Assembly: GCF_040362765.1 (NCBI RefSeq)
Contig: NZ_BAABWK010000001.1
Coordinates: 1 to 64,000, forward strand
Direction of reading: 5' to 3'
Length of the DNA stretch: 64,000 bases
Source: Pyruvatibacter sp. HU-CL02332
Lineage (GTDB): Bacteria > Pseudomonadota > Alphaproteobacteria > CGMCC-115125
In this document: positions 27,858 through 36,632 of the stretch, piece after piece
Layout of the letters: each line of letters opens with the position of its first letter
Numbering within the stretch: position 1 is the stretch's first letter
The notes under the pieces: model-generated
The model's input: only the letters and a program-made list of their open reading frames with translations
Database searches by the model: none
What the model was told of the DNA's origin: nothing
Position numbers and translations under genes: made by a program

Positions 27858-27873
27858 CGGGATCCTGATCCCG
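27858..27873. promoter_or_regulatory. Inverted repeat in the MFS / lutA intergenic region
   Basis: CGGGAT-CCTG-ATCCCG, a perfect 6-bp-arm repeat in the 113-bp gap between the divergent MFS and lutA starts. Its position suits an operator controlling either gene. No GntR-type lut regulator is present in the window to match it with. Confidence 0.35.
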
Positions 27874-27951
27874 AATGGGCAGCGAATGGCAATTGCACTT
27901 TGGCGGCCAAGCGCGGTCTAATAGCAAAAATGCCTCATGGGAACATCCTGG

Positions 27952-28716
27952 ATGACCGAAAATTCGTCGACCAACGGAAAGAGGATTGGCCTCTTTGCAA
28001 CCTGCCTTGTCAATACCATGCGCCCGCGTGTGGGCTTTGCCTCGCTCAAGCTTCTTGAAGACGCCGGGTATGAAGTCAGTGTGCCCGGTGACCAGACCTG
28101 CTGCGGTCAACCCAACTACAATTCAGGCGATCGGGAAAGTGCCCGTGATTTTGCCAGAAGCTTCATCGACCAGTTCAAGGACTTTGACTACGTGGTCGTC
28201 CCATCGGGGTCCTGTGCTGCCATGGCAAAGGTCCACTACCCCCGGCTGTTTGATGATACCGACCCTGAGAAAGCAGACATTGACGCTATCGCTGCCAGGA
28301 CATTCGAGCTGGTCTCATTCCTGACCGACATGGCTGGCCTGACGTCCATTGAAGGCAAGAACACCACCACCGTTACATATCACGATGCCTGCTCAGGCTT
28401 GCGTGAACTCAAGATCAAGCAACAACCACGCACCTTGCTGTCAAGCATTGACGGCCTTGAAATCAAGGAGATGGAAGACGCAGAAGTCTGCTGCGGGTTC
28501 GGTGGCCTCTTTTGCGTCAAATACCCGGACGTATCCGGTGAGATGGTGCGCAAGAAATCTGATGAAATTCTCAAGACAGATGCCGACGCCATCGTGACCG
28601 GTGACGTGGGCTGCCTGCTGAACATGGAGGGCGCTCTCGCCCGGCGTGGCGAACGCACCCGTGCCTTCCACGTGGCAGAAGTGCTCGCTGGCCTGGACAA
28701 GGAGGATGCGTCCTGA
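27952..28716 (+). CDS. lutA: L-lactate utilization protein LutA (CCG-domain Fe-S oxidoreductase)
   Basis: 254 aa from the ATG at 27952 (GGGA about 9 nt upstream); an ATG five codons earlier (27937) is possible. Two CCG domains are visible: CCGQPNYNSG (50-59) and CCGFGGLFC (near 182-190), as in LutA/YkgE and heterodisulfide reductase HdrB-type proteins. Known role: with LutB and LutC it oxidises L-lactate to pyruvate. The stop codon overlaps the lutB ATG by one base (TGATG). Confidence 0.9.
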   Translation: MTENSSTNGKRIGLFATCLVNTMRPRVGFASLKLLEDAGYEVSVPGDQTCCGQPNYNSGDRESARDFARSFIDQFKDFDYVVVPSGSCAAMAKVHYPRLFDDTDPEKADIDAIAARTFELVSFLTDMAGLTSIEGKNTTTVTYHDACSGLRELKIKQQPRTLLSSIDGLEIKEMEDAEVCCGFGGLFCVKYPDVSGEMVRKKSDEILKTDADAIVTGDVGCLLNMEGALARRGERTRAFHVAEVLAGLDKEDAS

Positions 28717-30146
28717 TGCATGTCACCTCCAAAGATTTTGACGAAAAAGCCCGCGCCGCAATTGCTGATGATCAACTGCAGATGGGTCTGTTTGTCTTCG
28801 GCAAGATATTTCCGCTGATGCGAGATGCGAAGGCGGCGGAGCTTCCCGAGTTTGAAGGTCTTCGCGATTCAGCGCGGGACATCAAAACCAACGTGCTTGA
28901 GAATCTGGGCACCTATCTCGATGCCTTTGAGGCCCGGGCGGAAGAAGCCGGTGGCCGCATTCACTGGGCCCGCACCGCCGAAGAAGCCAACTCGATTGTT
29001 GAGCGGCTATGCGAGGAAGTCGGCGCCAAGGACATCATCAAGTCCAAATCCATGGTGACCGAAGAGCTCGAGCTCAATGACCACCTGATCGACAAGGGCT
29101 ACAGCGTCGTCGAAACGGATCTGGGTGAGTACATCATTCAGCTGCGCAACGAAAAACCGTTCCACATCGTGGGTCCGGCACTGCATCTCAACGCGGGCCA
29201 GGTGTCTGACACCTTCTACGAAGCCCACAAGAAGCACGGCCGCACCGAAAAGGTGGAAGACAAAGTCAAGCTGGTGGAAGAAGCCCGCATCGTTCTGCGC
29301 GAGCGGTTCAAGAATGCCGATGTGGGCATTACCGGGGCCAACTTCCTGGTCGCAGAAACCGGCCAGATCGTTCTTGTGACTAATGAAGGCAACGCGGACC
29401 TGACGGCGACCTTGCCGAAACGCCACATCGTTGTGACCGGCATTGAGAAGATCGTGCCGACCCTTGATGATCTGTCGGTGTTCCTGCGCATTCTCGCGCG
29501 CTCCGCCACGGGTCAGGACACGTCCAACTACGTGTCGCTCTATTCTGGTCCCCGTCGGGCCCGCGATGCTGACGGGCCGGAGCAATTCGACATCGTGCTG
29601 GTCGACAATGGCCGCACGGATATGCTCGGCACGCCGGTAGAGGAGATGCTTCGCTGTATCCGCTGCGGAGCCTGCCTCAATTCCTGCCCGGTCTTCTCAA
29701 CCGTTGGCGGGCAGACCTATGGCTCGGTTTATTCCGGCCCCATGGGTGCGGTATGGACGCCAGCACTGGCCAGCGTCTCCAGCGCCGCCAAGCTGCCCAA
29801 TGCCTCCAGCTTCTGCGGCAAATGCGAGGAAGTGTGCCCGGTACGCATTCCCCTTCCCTCCATGATGCGCCATTGGCGCGAAAAGGAGTTCGAGGCGCAC
29901 CTCACGCCGTCGGGCCAACGCTGGGGCCTTGGCATGTGGGCGTGGCTGGGCAAACACCCCTCGCTCTACCGTGCCGCCACCAATCTTGCAGGCATAGGAC
30001 TACGTCTGATCTCCAAAGGCCGAAGTGGCAAACGCCTTGCCACCTGGCTGCCGTTCATCGGACAGGGCTGGACTCAATCGCGTGACCTGGCCGTCCCCCA
30101 AGAACCCACATTCCTCAGTCAGTACAAGGAGGGCCGCCGCCGATGA
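28716..30146 (+). CDS. lutB: L-lactate utilization iron-sulfur protein LutB
   Basis: 476 aa. An N-terminal LUD (DUF162) domain includes IKSKSMVTEELELN and TGANFLVAETGQIVLVTNEGN; two [4Fe-4S] ferredoxin motifs lie near residues 313 (CIRCGACLNSCP) and 367 (CGKCEEVCP). A C-terminal LutB-specific region follows. Known role: electron-transferring subunit of the LutABC lactate oxidase. Overlaps lutA by 1 base and lutC by 4 bases (ATGA), so all three are translationally coupled. Confidence 0.93.
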   Translation: MHVTSKDFDEKARAAIADDQLQMGLFVFGKIFPLMRDAKAAELPEFEGLRDSARDIKTNVLENLGTYLDAFEARAEEAGGRIHWARTAEEANSIVERLCEEVGAKDIIKSKSMVTEELELNDHLIDKGYSVVETDLGEYIIQLRNEKPFHIVGPALHLNAGQVSDTFYEAHKKHGRTEKVEDKVKLVEEARIVLRERFKNADVGITGANFLVAETGQIVLVTNEGNADLTATLPKRHIVVTGIEKIVPTLDDLSVFLRILARSATGQDTSNYVSLYSGPRRARDADGPEQFDIVLVDNGRTDMLGTPVEEMLRCIRCGACLNSCPVFSTVGGQTYGSVYSGPMGAVWTPALASVSSAAKLPNASSFCGKCEEVCPVRIPLPSMMRHWREKEFEAHLTPSGQRWGLGMWAWLGKHPSLYRAATNLAGIGLRLISKGRSGKRLATWLPFIGQGWTQSRDLAVPQEPTFLSQYKEGRRR

Positions 30147-30823
30147 GTGACGCAAGAAACGCGATCTTCGCCAAGATCAAGGCAGCTGACGCAAAACGCG
30201 GCAATGCGTCTCCCGCGGCAGCAAAGGCACGGCTGGAAACGCCCCCGCCCCAACTGGTGCCTGCCATGGGCAAGCCCGCAGCAGCGGACGCCCTCGACCT
30301 CTTCATCGCCAAAGCAATCGAACTTGGCTGCACTGTTGCGGACTGCCCCTCATTTGACGACGTTCCTGCAAAAGTCACGGCCTACCTGAATGAGCAGGAC
30401 AGTCCGTTGCAGGTCATGCTGCCAATGGATGAAGATCTGTCGTCGCTCAACTGGCTGCAGGCTGGCCTCACCGTTTCTGCTGAGACCAGCAGACAAGCCC
30501 TTGACGGCAACACCTCCGTCACCCGTGCCATTGCAGGCGTGGCAGAGACAGGTGCCGTAGCTGTCACGTCGGGCGCCAAGTACCCGGTCAGTCTCGGTCT
30601 TCTCCCGGACCGCCACATATTTGTGCTCAAGGTGGATGAGATTACCGGCGGCTATGAGGATGTCTGGCGTCTGGCCAGAAATGCCAAAGACAATCAGGGA
30701 GTGGCGCGCGCTGTTAATCTCATCGGCGGGCCATCCCGCACAGGAGACATTGAGGCAACGCTCGTCATGGGTGCCCATGGCCCACGCACGGTGCATATCG
30801 TTCTGATCGGCCCGACCAGCTAG
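30143..30823 (+). CDS. lutC: Lactate utilization protein LutC (LUD domain)
   Basis: 226 aa LUD-domain protein. The conserved end segments AVAETGAVAVTSG-type loop and GGPSRTGDIEATLVMGAHGP are visible in the second half. The N-terminal ~50 residues are Ala-rich and basic. Third subunit of the L-lactate oxidation system; starts within the lutB stop codon (ATGA). Its 3' end overlaps the convergent methyltransferase gene by 4 bases. Confidence 0.9.
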   Translation: MSDARNAIFAKIKAADAKRGNASPAAAKARLETPPPQLVPAMGKPAAADALDLFIAKAIELGCTVADCPSFDDVPAKVTAYLNEQDSPLQVMLPMDEDLSSLNWLQAGLTVSAETSRQALDGNTSVTRAIAGVAETGAVAVTSGAKYPVSLGLLPDRHIFVLKVDEITGGYEDVWRLARNAKDNQGVARAVNLIGGPSRTGDIEATLVMGAHGPRTVHIVLIGPTS

Positions 30824-31479
30824 GCAGCGGCCTCGCCTGCCTCTCTCACCGTTCCAATCCGTTCTGTCACGGCCCAGACAATGTTTGGATCGCCAGTTTC
30901 TGCACGATGCACTCTGGTGACTTGCAGACCACAGCCGAGCAGCATTGCCAGCACCTCCTCAGAGTGCCTGAATGTGTAGACAGAGCCGGGAAAATTATCG
31001 CGAAACTCCGGGTCCTCACCTGCCCTGAAGCCAAGAATGAATGTGCCTCCGGGTCTCAGCACACGGGCGATCTCAGAAAAACAGGCCGCTGCATTCTCCC
31101 AAAAATAGATGGTATGGATGCTCAGCGCCTTGTCGAATGCCCCGTCGTCAAACGGAAGCATGTCCGCCGGTGCAAGTTCAAGCCGGACTTTGCCAGTGGC
31201 GATGGCCGGACCATTGAAGCCGCCTGCAACGCCAAGTCCCTCTGCGGAATGATCACAGCCGACCACAAGCCCTGCATCACTCTTCTCCACAATTGCGCTG
31301 AGATGTGCACCGTGCCCGCATCCGATATCAATGACGTGATCACCAGCATCAATCGTCAGTAGGCTTAGAGCCTCGACGTTCGCGTCTGCAGTCTCCCGCG
31401 CCATGATCCTGAAAATGAATCGCCCCAGCCAGCCTCGGGGGTTGCCCGCTTGCCGGGCAATGAACTTGGGACGCCGCAT
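30820..31479 (-). CDS. Class I SAM-dependent methyltransferase
   Basis: 219 aa with AGGAG about 10 nt upstream of the ATG. Motif I is VIDIGCGHGAHL (49-60), post-I VVGCDHSAEGL, motif II region DKALSIHTIYFW and LRPGGTFILGF. The layout matches small-molecule (UbiE/Methyltransf_11-type) methylases. The substrate cannot be read from sequence. It is monocistronic: a strong terminator separates it from the COQ4-like gene upstream, and it converges with lutC. Confidence 0.75.
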   Translation of the reverse strand: MRRPKFIARQAGNPRGWLGRFIFRIMARETADANVEALSLLTIDAGDHVIDIGCGHGAHLSAIVEKSDAGLVVGCDHSAEGLGVAGGFNGPAIATGKVRLELAPADMLPFDDGAFDKALSIHTIYFWENAAACFSEIARVLRPGGTFILGFRAGEDPEFRDNFPGSVYTFRHSEEVLAMLLGCGLQVTRVHRAETGDPNIVWAVTERIGTVREAGEAAA

Positions 31480-31541
31480 GGTTCGTTCTCCTGACAGGTT
31501 TCGATTGTCGGGAGATGGGAAATGTCAGGCGGTACAAAAGG

Positions 31542-31578
31542 AAAAGCCTGCCTGATTCAAAGGATCAGACAGGCTTTT
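31542..31578 (-). terminator. Rho-independent terminator of the COQ4-like gene
   Basis: Long hairpin: AAAAGCCTG then CTGAT pair with ATCAG then CAGGCTTTT, one C/A mismatch, 7-nt loop, and T-runs on both sides. It sits 25 nt after the minus-strand COQ4-like gene and 62 nt before the methyltransferase gene. Confidence 0.8.
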
Positions 31579-31602
31579 CAAATTTCGACGATATGTAAAT
31601 GC

Positions 31603-32367
31603 CTAGGCGGCGGCAGCCTCAGCCTGCTGTGCAGCGGCAAGATGATCCCGGAACACTTCGCGGTAGGTTTCTGGCTTGGCGACACCAAGCTGCTTGCGCA
31701 CATTGTCGAGCGGTGCCGACAACAGACCTTCCCAGTCTTCACCGGCCCACCATGTGGCGCGGCGACCGTGACGGTAGCCTTCCCAGATGGCTTTCCAGAT
31801 GCGCTTGTCACCGGATTCACGCACGCCACCGCGGGCACCGAAATAGATGATCATCGCGATGCCGATATTGCCAAGCTGCGCATAGGAGAATGCCAGCAGC
31901 GAAAGCTCACCAAGGCCGTCGCGGCCGTAACCGGTGGTGACATGCCAAAGGTCATGCATGTCGCGGGTCCGGTTGCTGTAGAGCTCCTGATCCGCTGTGT
32001 GGAAATAGCGACCACCCTCTTCGCTTGCGTCCGCCAGCCCATCAGCCGAAAGGTTCTCCCGTTCGACGAATGCAAGATACTCCCGACCAAGCGAACCCTC
32101 TGGCATCGCGCGCAGCGCATCGCGATCATTGAGTCGGTCAGCCAAGCTCTCACGGTTGGCAAGAACACGACGTCCAACGGATGTTTTACAGAAACGCTTG
32201 AACGTCTTTGCCCGTGACGGGCCACTCATGGCCTTGATGATCCGGAACACCTGCGCGGTGTCTTCCGGGTTCTGCATCAACTCACGAATGGCATGCATGG
32301 CAGCGCGCGGCTGATACCAGGCGCTATCTTTGATTTCTGGTGCTTCGCTCTTGGAAACGGTTTCCAT
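31603..32367 (-). CDS. COQ4-like ubiquinone biosynthesis protein
   Basis: 254 aa from the ATG at 32367, chosen because GGGAGGAG lies 8 nt upstream; an in-frame TTG further up is less likely. The COQ4 metal signature HDxxH-x11-E is exact: H138, D139, H142, E154. The following SLLAFSYAQLGN hydrophobic segment fits COQ4 lipid binding. In eukaryotes COQ4 organises the coenzyme Q complex, and recent work gives it C1-decarboxylation/hydroxylation activity. Bacterial homologues near lipid or fatty-acid genes are of less certain function. It lies 90 nt after an SDR gene with an inverted repeat between them. A C-terminal Ala-rich tail follows. Confidence 0.82.
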   Translation of the reverse strand: METVSKSEAPEIKDSAWYQPRAAMHAIRELMQNPEDTAQVFRIIKAMSGPSRAKTFKRFCKTSVGRRVLANRESLADRLNDRDALRAMPEGSLGREYLAFVERENLSADGLADASEEGGRYFHTADQELYSNRTRDMHDLWHVTTGYGRDGLGELSLLAFSYAQLGNIGIAMIIYFGARGGVRESGDKRIWKAIWEGYRHGRRATWWAGEDWEGLLSAPLDNVRKQLGVAKPETYREVFRDHLAAAQQAEAAAA

Positions 32368-32392
32368 GGCGGCTGCTCCTCCCGACAATTAT

Positions 32393-32415
32393 GTAAGTAA
32401 GGTGGTGCTACTTAC
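32393..32415. promoter_or_regulatory. Inverted repeat upstream of the COQ4-like gene
   Basis: GTAAGTA and TACTTAC arms (7 bp, perfect) around a 9-nt spacer, 26-48 nt upstream of the COQ4-like start. A related TTACTTAT sequence lies just upstream of the SDR gene (near 33364). Both could be bound by the TetR regulator two genes upstream. Confidence 0.45.
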
Positions 32416-32457
32416 GGACGTCTGCAAGACTTTTGTTCACCACGGCCCAAAACCGGC

Positions 32458-33363
32458 CTAATTCAGCGATTCCTGGATGGCTGCGGAGGCCGCCAATTGG
32501 CGCTCCTTGATCTCCGGATCGACATTCTTGATTGCTTCGCTGTTCGCAACGGAGTCGAAATCATCCGCCATCCGCTCAAACCGGGCGCCAGCACTTTCCT
32601 TGAACTCGGGGTGGGTGAAGGCATAGAGGCGGTTTTCGAGAATGCATTCCACAACCCGCTCACCTACGGCTTCAGCCGGGATGCCGGCCGCCACCGCGTC
32701 GCCAGCCTGCGCAATCGCATCCTGATCAGGCTCACCCTCTTCGCCATACTTCGCGGAGCGCGTCCGCCGTGAATTGCCGATCTGCGTCGCCACAAATCCT
32801 GGGCACAGAACCGACACGCCGATGCCGAAAGGCTCAAGCTCCATAGACAGGTCTTCGGACATGCCAACGACGGCATATTTGGTCGCGGTGTACGGACCAA
32901 ACCCCGGAATCGGAACAATGCCGGCCATGGAAGCCGTGTTCACCACATGACCGCCTTCGCCGTGTTCCTTGATCAACGGCACGAAGGCCTCGATGCCCCA
33001 GACAACACCCTTGAGATTCACATCGATCGACCATTCCCAGTCGGATGGTGTCACCTCTTCCATCGGACCACCGGCACCAATGCCCGCATTGTTGCAGACG
33101 ATATGCACCTTGCCGAAGCGCTCGACAGTCTTCTTGGCAGCATCCCGCATGGCATCGCGGTCGGACACGTCCAGCAAAACACCATCCACTTGCGTGTTGG
33201 TCTTGGACAGAAGTGCGATGGCTTCTCTCAGGGGGCCTTCTTCAATGTCTGCCAGCATGACGTTGGCGCCCCGCGCGCCAAAGCTCTTCGCCATGGCAAG
33301 GCCGATACCGCTCGCCCCGCCTGTGATGAATGCGGTTTTGCCAGCCAGATCATTGATAGGCAT
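32458..33363 (-). CDS. Short-chain dehydrogenase/reductase
   Basis: 301 aa classical SDR. The cofactor motif TGGASGIG lies at 14-21, NNAGIG in the middle, the catalytic Ser in TASMAG and YTATK as the Tyr-Lys pair; the C-terminus is about 50 residues longer than in minimal SDRs. ADIEE after beta-2 suggests NAD preference. It starts 3 nt after the TetR gene, so it is in an operon with that regulator and probably with the COQ4-like gene. The substrate is unknown. Confidence 0.85.
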   Translation of the reverse strand: MPINDLAGKTAFITGGASGIGLAMAKSFGARGANVMLADIEEGPLREAIALLSKTNTQVDGVLLDVSDRDAMRDAAKKTVERFGKVHIVCNNAGIGAGGPMEEVTPSDWEWSIDVNLKGVVWGIEAFVPLIKEHGEGGHVVNTASMAGIVPIPGFGPYTATKYAVVGMSEDLSMELEPFGIGVSVLCPGFVATQIGNSRRTRSAKYGEEGEPDQDAIAQAGDAVAAGIPAEAVGERVVECILENRLYAFTHPEFKESAGARFERMADDFDSVANSEAIKNVDPEIKERQLAASAAIQESLN

Positions 33364-33366
33364 TAC

Positions 33367-34017
33367 TTATGTTTCCTCGTTTTTTGTGAGCCCGAGACCC
33401 GCGGCAAGAAAAGCCATCAGTGCATCGAGCGGTTCTTGTTCTGTTGTTTCTTTGCCAGCGGCGTATTCGCCTGCCTGCCGAATGATCCCGGGTATCGCGT
33501 AGCCGATGAAACCGGCGTCCACATGCGGAGCCACTTTGCCCTCTGCCTGCCAGTCAGCCAGCATTTCGCCCCACATAATGCCCCAGCGGCCCATGAGTAT
33601 GGACCCACCCTCGCCGCCGTCGATAACGCTCATGTCGGTCAAGGCAGCCGCAAGAAGGCCGGGATGGGCTCTCGAAAAATCGTAAGTCAGCCGAATGGAT
33701 TCCCGGATCGCCTCATAGGGCGTCAGCTCTTCACCGGCATGGCTCTCCACATAGGCATCCAGCGCTTCCGCCGCTGCTTCGGCAAATGCCAGGAAGCAGG
33801 CCTGCTTGTCCTTGAAATGCAGATAGAACGTGCCGTGTCCAACACCGGCGGCCTTAGAAATGTCCTGCGGCCGCGTGGCGTGAAAGCCCTTGCTGACAAA
33901 CAGGTCCTGCGCTGCGGCAAGCAACCGGCCACGCGTATCACCGCGCTGCTGCGGCTTGCGTCCTGCGCCCTCGTCGGTCCCGATAGCGGGTTCAGCCACT
34001 GTTGTTGCATTGGTCAT
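33367..34017 (-). CDS. TetR-family transcriptional regulator
   Basis: 216 aa. After a ~27-residue polar leader, the HTH region TRGRLLAAAQDLFVSKGFHATRPQDISKAAGVGHGTFYLHFKDK is canonical; the C-terminal ligand domain has no recognisable signature. It heads the TetR-SDR-COQ4-like group, and a 13-bp palindrome sits 21 nt upstream of its start, consistent with autorepression. A terminator ends the gene upstream, so this is the start of a transcript. Confidence 0.88.
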   Translation of the reverse strand: MTNATTVAEPAIGTDEGAGRKPQQRGDTRGRLLAAAQDLFVSKGFHATRPQDISKAAGVGHGTFYLHFKDKQACFLAFAEAAAEALDAYVESHAGEELTPYEAIRESIRLTYDFSRAHPGLLAAALTDMSVIDGGEGGSILMGRWGIMWGEMLADWQAEGKVAPHVDAGFIGYAIPGIIRQAGEYAAGKETTEQEPLDALMAFLAAGLGLTKNEET

Positions 34018-34037
34018 TGTTGGAGTCTCACTGGTCC

Positions 34038-34050
34038 TGACAAATTGTCA
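34038..34050. promoter_or_regulatory. Palindromic operator upstream of the TetR gene
   Basis: TGACAA-A-TTGTCA, a perfect 13-bp palindrome with one central base, 21 nt upstream of the TetR start codon and next to the T-run of the preceding terminator. Position and symmetry fit a TetR autoregulatory site. Confidence 0.55.
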
Positions 34051-34054
34051 ATTC

Positions 34055-34093
34055 AAAAAGAAACCGGCCGCAACGAACAAACGTTGCAGCCGG
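34055..34093 (-). terminator. Rho-independent terminator after the class II aldolase-like gene
   Basis: A 12-bp stem with one mismatch (CCGGCCGCAACG against CGTTGCAGCCGG, positions 34064-34093) and a 6-nt loop is followed on the minus strand by TTTCTTTTT. It ends the aldolase-like transcript 28 nt after its stop codon. Confidence 0.8.
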
Positions 34094-34120
34094 CTTCAAA
34101 ATCATGTTTCCCGCTAAAGT

Positions 34121-34906
34121 CTAGGTGCGATAGCTGGGGTCCTGACGATCAAGCTTGCGCCGCATTGGCGGCCAGACCAGCGGGCTGGCGGAGCCGTCAA
34201 ACAGCACTTCACTTTGATGCGTTGCTTTTTCGTGGGTGCCCTGTGGCGGGTTGTTGACGTCCACACCACCGGCCAGCGCACGAATCTGCATGGTGCAGGC
34301 GCGCTCGAGGTAATACATGGCAAGGAAGGCCGCAGGAATGTCTGGGCCAACCGTCAAAGTGCCGTGATTGCGCAGCAGCATGAACTGCTTGTCGCCCAGA
34401 TCCTTGACGATGCGGTCGCGCTCTTCGTGATCCAGCGCCACGCCTTCATACTCATGATAGGCAATTTCGCCGCACTGCATGGCGTGCTGAGTGATCGGCA
34501 TCAGGCCAGCAGCCTGAGACGATACGGCAACACCATCATCCGTATGCAGATGCATCACGCATTTGGCGTCTTCGCGCGCCATGTGAACGGCTGAGTGAAT
34601 GGTGAAGCCAGCCGGGTTGATGTCATACGGGCTGTCCATCACCTTGTTGCCGTCCTTGTCGACCTTCACAAGCGATGATGCTGTCACTTCTTCAAACATC
34701 ATGCCGAAAGGGTTCAGCAGGAAGTGATGCTCCGGGCCGGGCACGCGGGCGGAAAGATGGGTGAACAGCAGATCATCCCAGCCATAGGAGGCCACGAGGC
34801 GGTAGAGCGCTGCGAGGTCGACGCGCGCCTGCCATTCCTCTGGTGAAACCTTGTCTTTGACGGATTCAATCTCGTCATACTTTGGCATTTCAAAAGCAAC
34901 GGACAT
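34121..34906 (-). CDS. Class II aldolase/adducin-family protein
   Basis: 261 aa from the ATG at 34906, with AAGGAAG about 6 nt upstream. The zinc site is visible as HLHTDDG (H-x-H) in the middle plus a later His in LLRNHGTLTVG; THLSARVPG is the conserved N-terminal loop. Members include fuculose-phosphate aldolase and ribulose-phosphate epimerase, but many bacterial relatives have no assigned substrate. It lies alone between the D-2-hydroxyacid dehydrogenase gene (202 nt upstream) and its own terminator. Confidence 0.8.
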   Translation of the reverse strand: MSVAFEMPKYDEIESVKDKVSPEEWQARVDLAALYRLVASYGWDDLLFTHLSARVPGPEHHFLLNPFGMMFEEVTASSLVKVDKDGNKVMDSPYDINPAGFTIHSAVHMAREDAKCVMHLHTDDGVAVSSQAAGLMPITQHAMQCGEIAYHEYEGVALDHEERDRIVKDLGDKQFMLLRNHGTLTVGPDIPAAFLAMYYLERACTMQIRALAGGVDVNNPPQGTHEKATHQSEVLFDGSASPLVWPPMRRKLDRQDPSYRT

Positions 34907-35107
34907 CAAGTCTTCCTTTCCCGGGCCGCTTGGCGCGGCTTGTTTACGAGCGGCATGGCACCCAAGCCCATCCCTGGAGCAGGCAGCAAATCATCTGCCA
35001 CCGATACTCAAACCGCCTAAATCCTCGACACCATAAGGTGTTAGCTCACGGTATAAGGCAAAATTGCCCCCATTTCGACCCCCACGCCCAACGCACGCAA
35101 AGCCAGG

Positions 35108-36511
35108 CTACTCGGCAGCACTTTTCAAAGGCTGTGCCTCAAAAATCTTGCCCGGATTGAGGATACCCTTGGGGTCCAGCGCCTGCTTGATCACCCGCAT
35201 GGTGGCAATTTCTTCCGGCGTGCGGGTCACAAGCAGATAGGGCAGCTTTTCAAGGCCGACACCGTGCTCAGCTGAAACAGATCCACCGCGAGATCGCAAC
35301 GGCTCATAGACGCAGGCTTCAACGCCCCGCCGCGCCTGCACGCTGTCATCCCCGACGCCGACGATGACATGGAGGTTTCCATCACCCAGATGGCCGAAGA
35401 TCATGGCCGTGTGATCCGGATAGGTCTTGGTTAGTCGCGCCTTTGTTTCACTGACATAGGCTTCCATGTCCTTGACCGGCAGGCTCACATCGAACGTGAA
35501 GATCGGCCAGTTCTGAGCCACCTGCCCCACGTCGTCACGGATCGCCCACATCTTGTCGCGCTCGCTCTGGTTCTTGGCGAGCACGGCATCAACGATCAGT
35601 TCTTTCTCAAAGGCTTCTTCGAGCGCGCTTTCAAACCGCTGTGTGTCCTGCTCCTGCTGCGCACCCATCGCTTCGACCAGCACGTAGTAAGGCTGATCCT
35701 GTGCAAGCGGCGGTATATGGCTTGCGGGTTCTGTCGTCAGCAACCGGTAGAAATCGTTCCACAGGCACTCGAATGCCGAGAGCGTGCCGGCAAGTTTGCG
35801 GTCCATGTGGTCCAGCAGTTTCGGCAACTTGCTGAACTCATCCACCGCGATAAAGGCTGTGTCCTGACTGTCCGGCTTACGGCGCAACCGAAGCACGGCT
35901 CGGGTGACGACACCAAGCGTGCCCTCAGAGCCAATGAACAGCTGTTTGAGATCATAACCGGCATTGTCCTTGATCATCTTGCCAAGGGACGACAAAACGG
36001 TGCCATCGGCCAGCACCACTTCCAGCCCCAGCACCATGTCGCGCATCATGCCGTAGCGAATGACGCGGTTGCCGCCCGCATTTGTCGCGATGTTGCCACC
36101 AATGGTGGCGGACCCCCGCGCACCCAGATCAAGTGGCAGGATCAAATGATGCTTTTCAATGTCTTCCTGAACTGTCTGAAGGACTGCCCCGGCCTGAACG
36201 GTTGCGGTACCCGCAATCTCATCCACTTCTTCAATCGCATGCATGCGTTCAAGGGAGAGGGCCAGTTCGCCGTGGCCCACATTGGCGCTTTCAACCAGCC
36301 CGGTCAGTCCACCCCACGCGACGATGGGTTGCCCGGCCTCATGGCAGAGCTTCAGAACCTTTGAGACTTCTTCCGTGGAGGCAGGCCTCAGGACAATTGG
36401 CGGGGTTCCCAAATGGCTCCAGCCCGACTGGGCCTTGGCTTCAGCATCAGCTCCTTCAAGGTAGCCGTGCGACCCAAGCAGGTCTTTGAGTTGGCTGATA
36501 AGTGCACTCAT
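35108..36511 (-). CDS. FAD-linked D-2-hydroxyacid dehydrogenase (GlcD/D-lactate dehydrogenase family)
   Basis: 467 aa with GGGAGGA upstream. The FAD-binding PCMH domain includes RPASTEEVSKVLKLC (42-56), VAWGGLTGLVE and GARGSATIGGNIATNAGGNRVIRYG. The C-terminal FAD-oxidase domain has FGHLGDGNLHV with metal-binding His and ends in SAEHGVG and DPKGILNPGKIF. Related enzymes oxidise D-lactate, D-2-hydroxyglutarate or glycolate. With lutABC 5 kb away, D-lactate is attractive but not proven. Confidence 0.85.
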   Translation of the reverse strand: MSALISQLKDLLGSHGYLEGADAEAKAQSGWSHLGTPPIVLRPASTEEVSKVLKLCHEAGQPIVAWGGLTGLVESANVGHGELALSLERMHAIEEVDEIAGTATVQAGAVLQTVQEDIEKHHLILPLDLGARGSATIGGNIATNAGGNRVIRYGMMRDMVLGLEVVLADGTVLSSLGKMIKDNAGYDLKQLFIGSEGTLGVVTRAVLRLRRKPDSQDTAFIAVDEFSKLPKLLDHMDRKLAGTLSAFECLWNDFYRLLTTEPASHIPPLAQDQPYYVLVEAMGAQQEQDTQRFESALEEAFEKELIVDAVLAKNQSERDKMWAIRDDVGQVAQNWPIFTFDVSLPVKDMEAYVSETKARLTKTYPDHTAMIFGHLGDGNLHVIVGVGDDSVQARRGVEACVYEPLRSRGGSVSAEHGVGLEKLPYLLVTRTPEEIATMRVIKQALDPKGILNPGKIFEAQPLKSAAE

Positions 36512-36632
36512 GACGAGTCCTCCCTATCCCTGGTCAGACCAGAGCATTGCGGCTGCTCGTTAGCCCACCGGCAACCGTGGGATGACTATAGCCGAATGCA
36601 GAGATGAACTCGACCCGGCCCGTTCACATGCC

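Noticed and set aside
32947-34257. 436-codon plus-strand open frame across the SDR and TetR genes
   Set aside because: Antisense to two clear gene families, crosses a terminator and an operator, and shows no domain.
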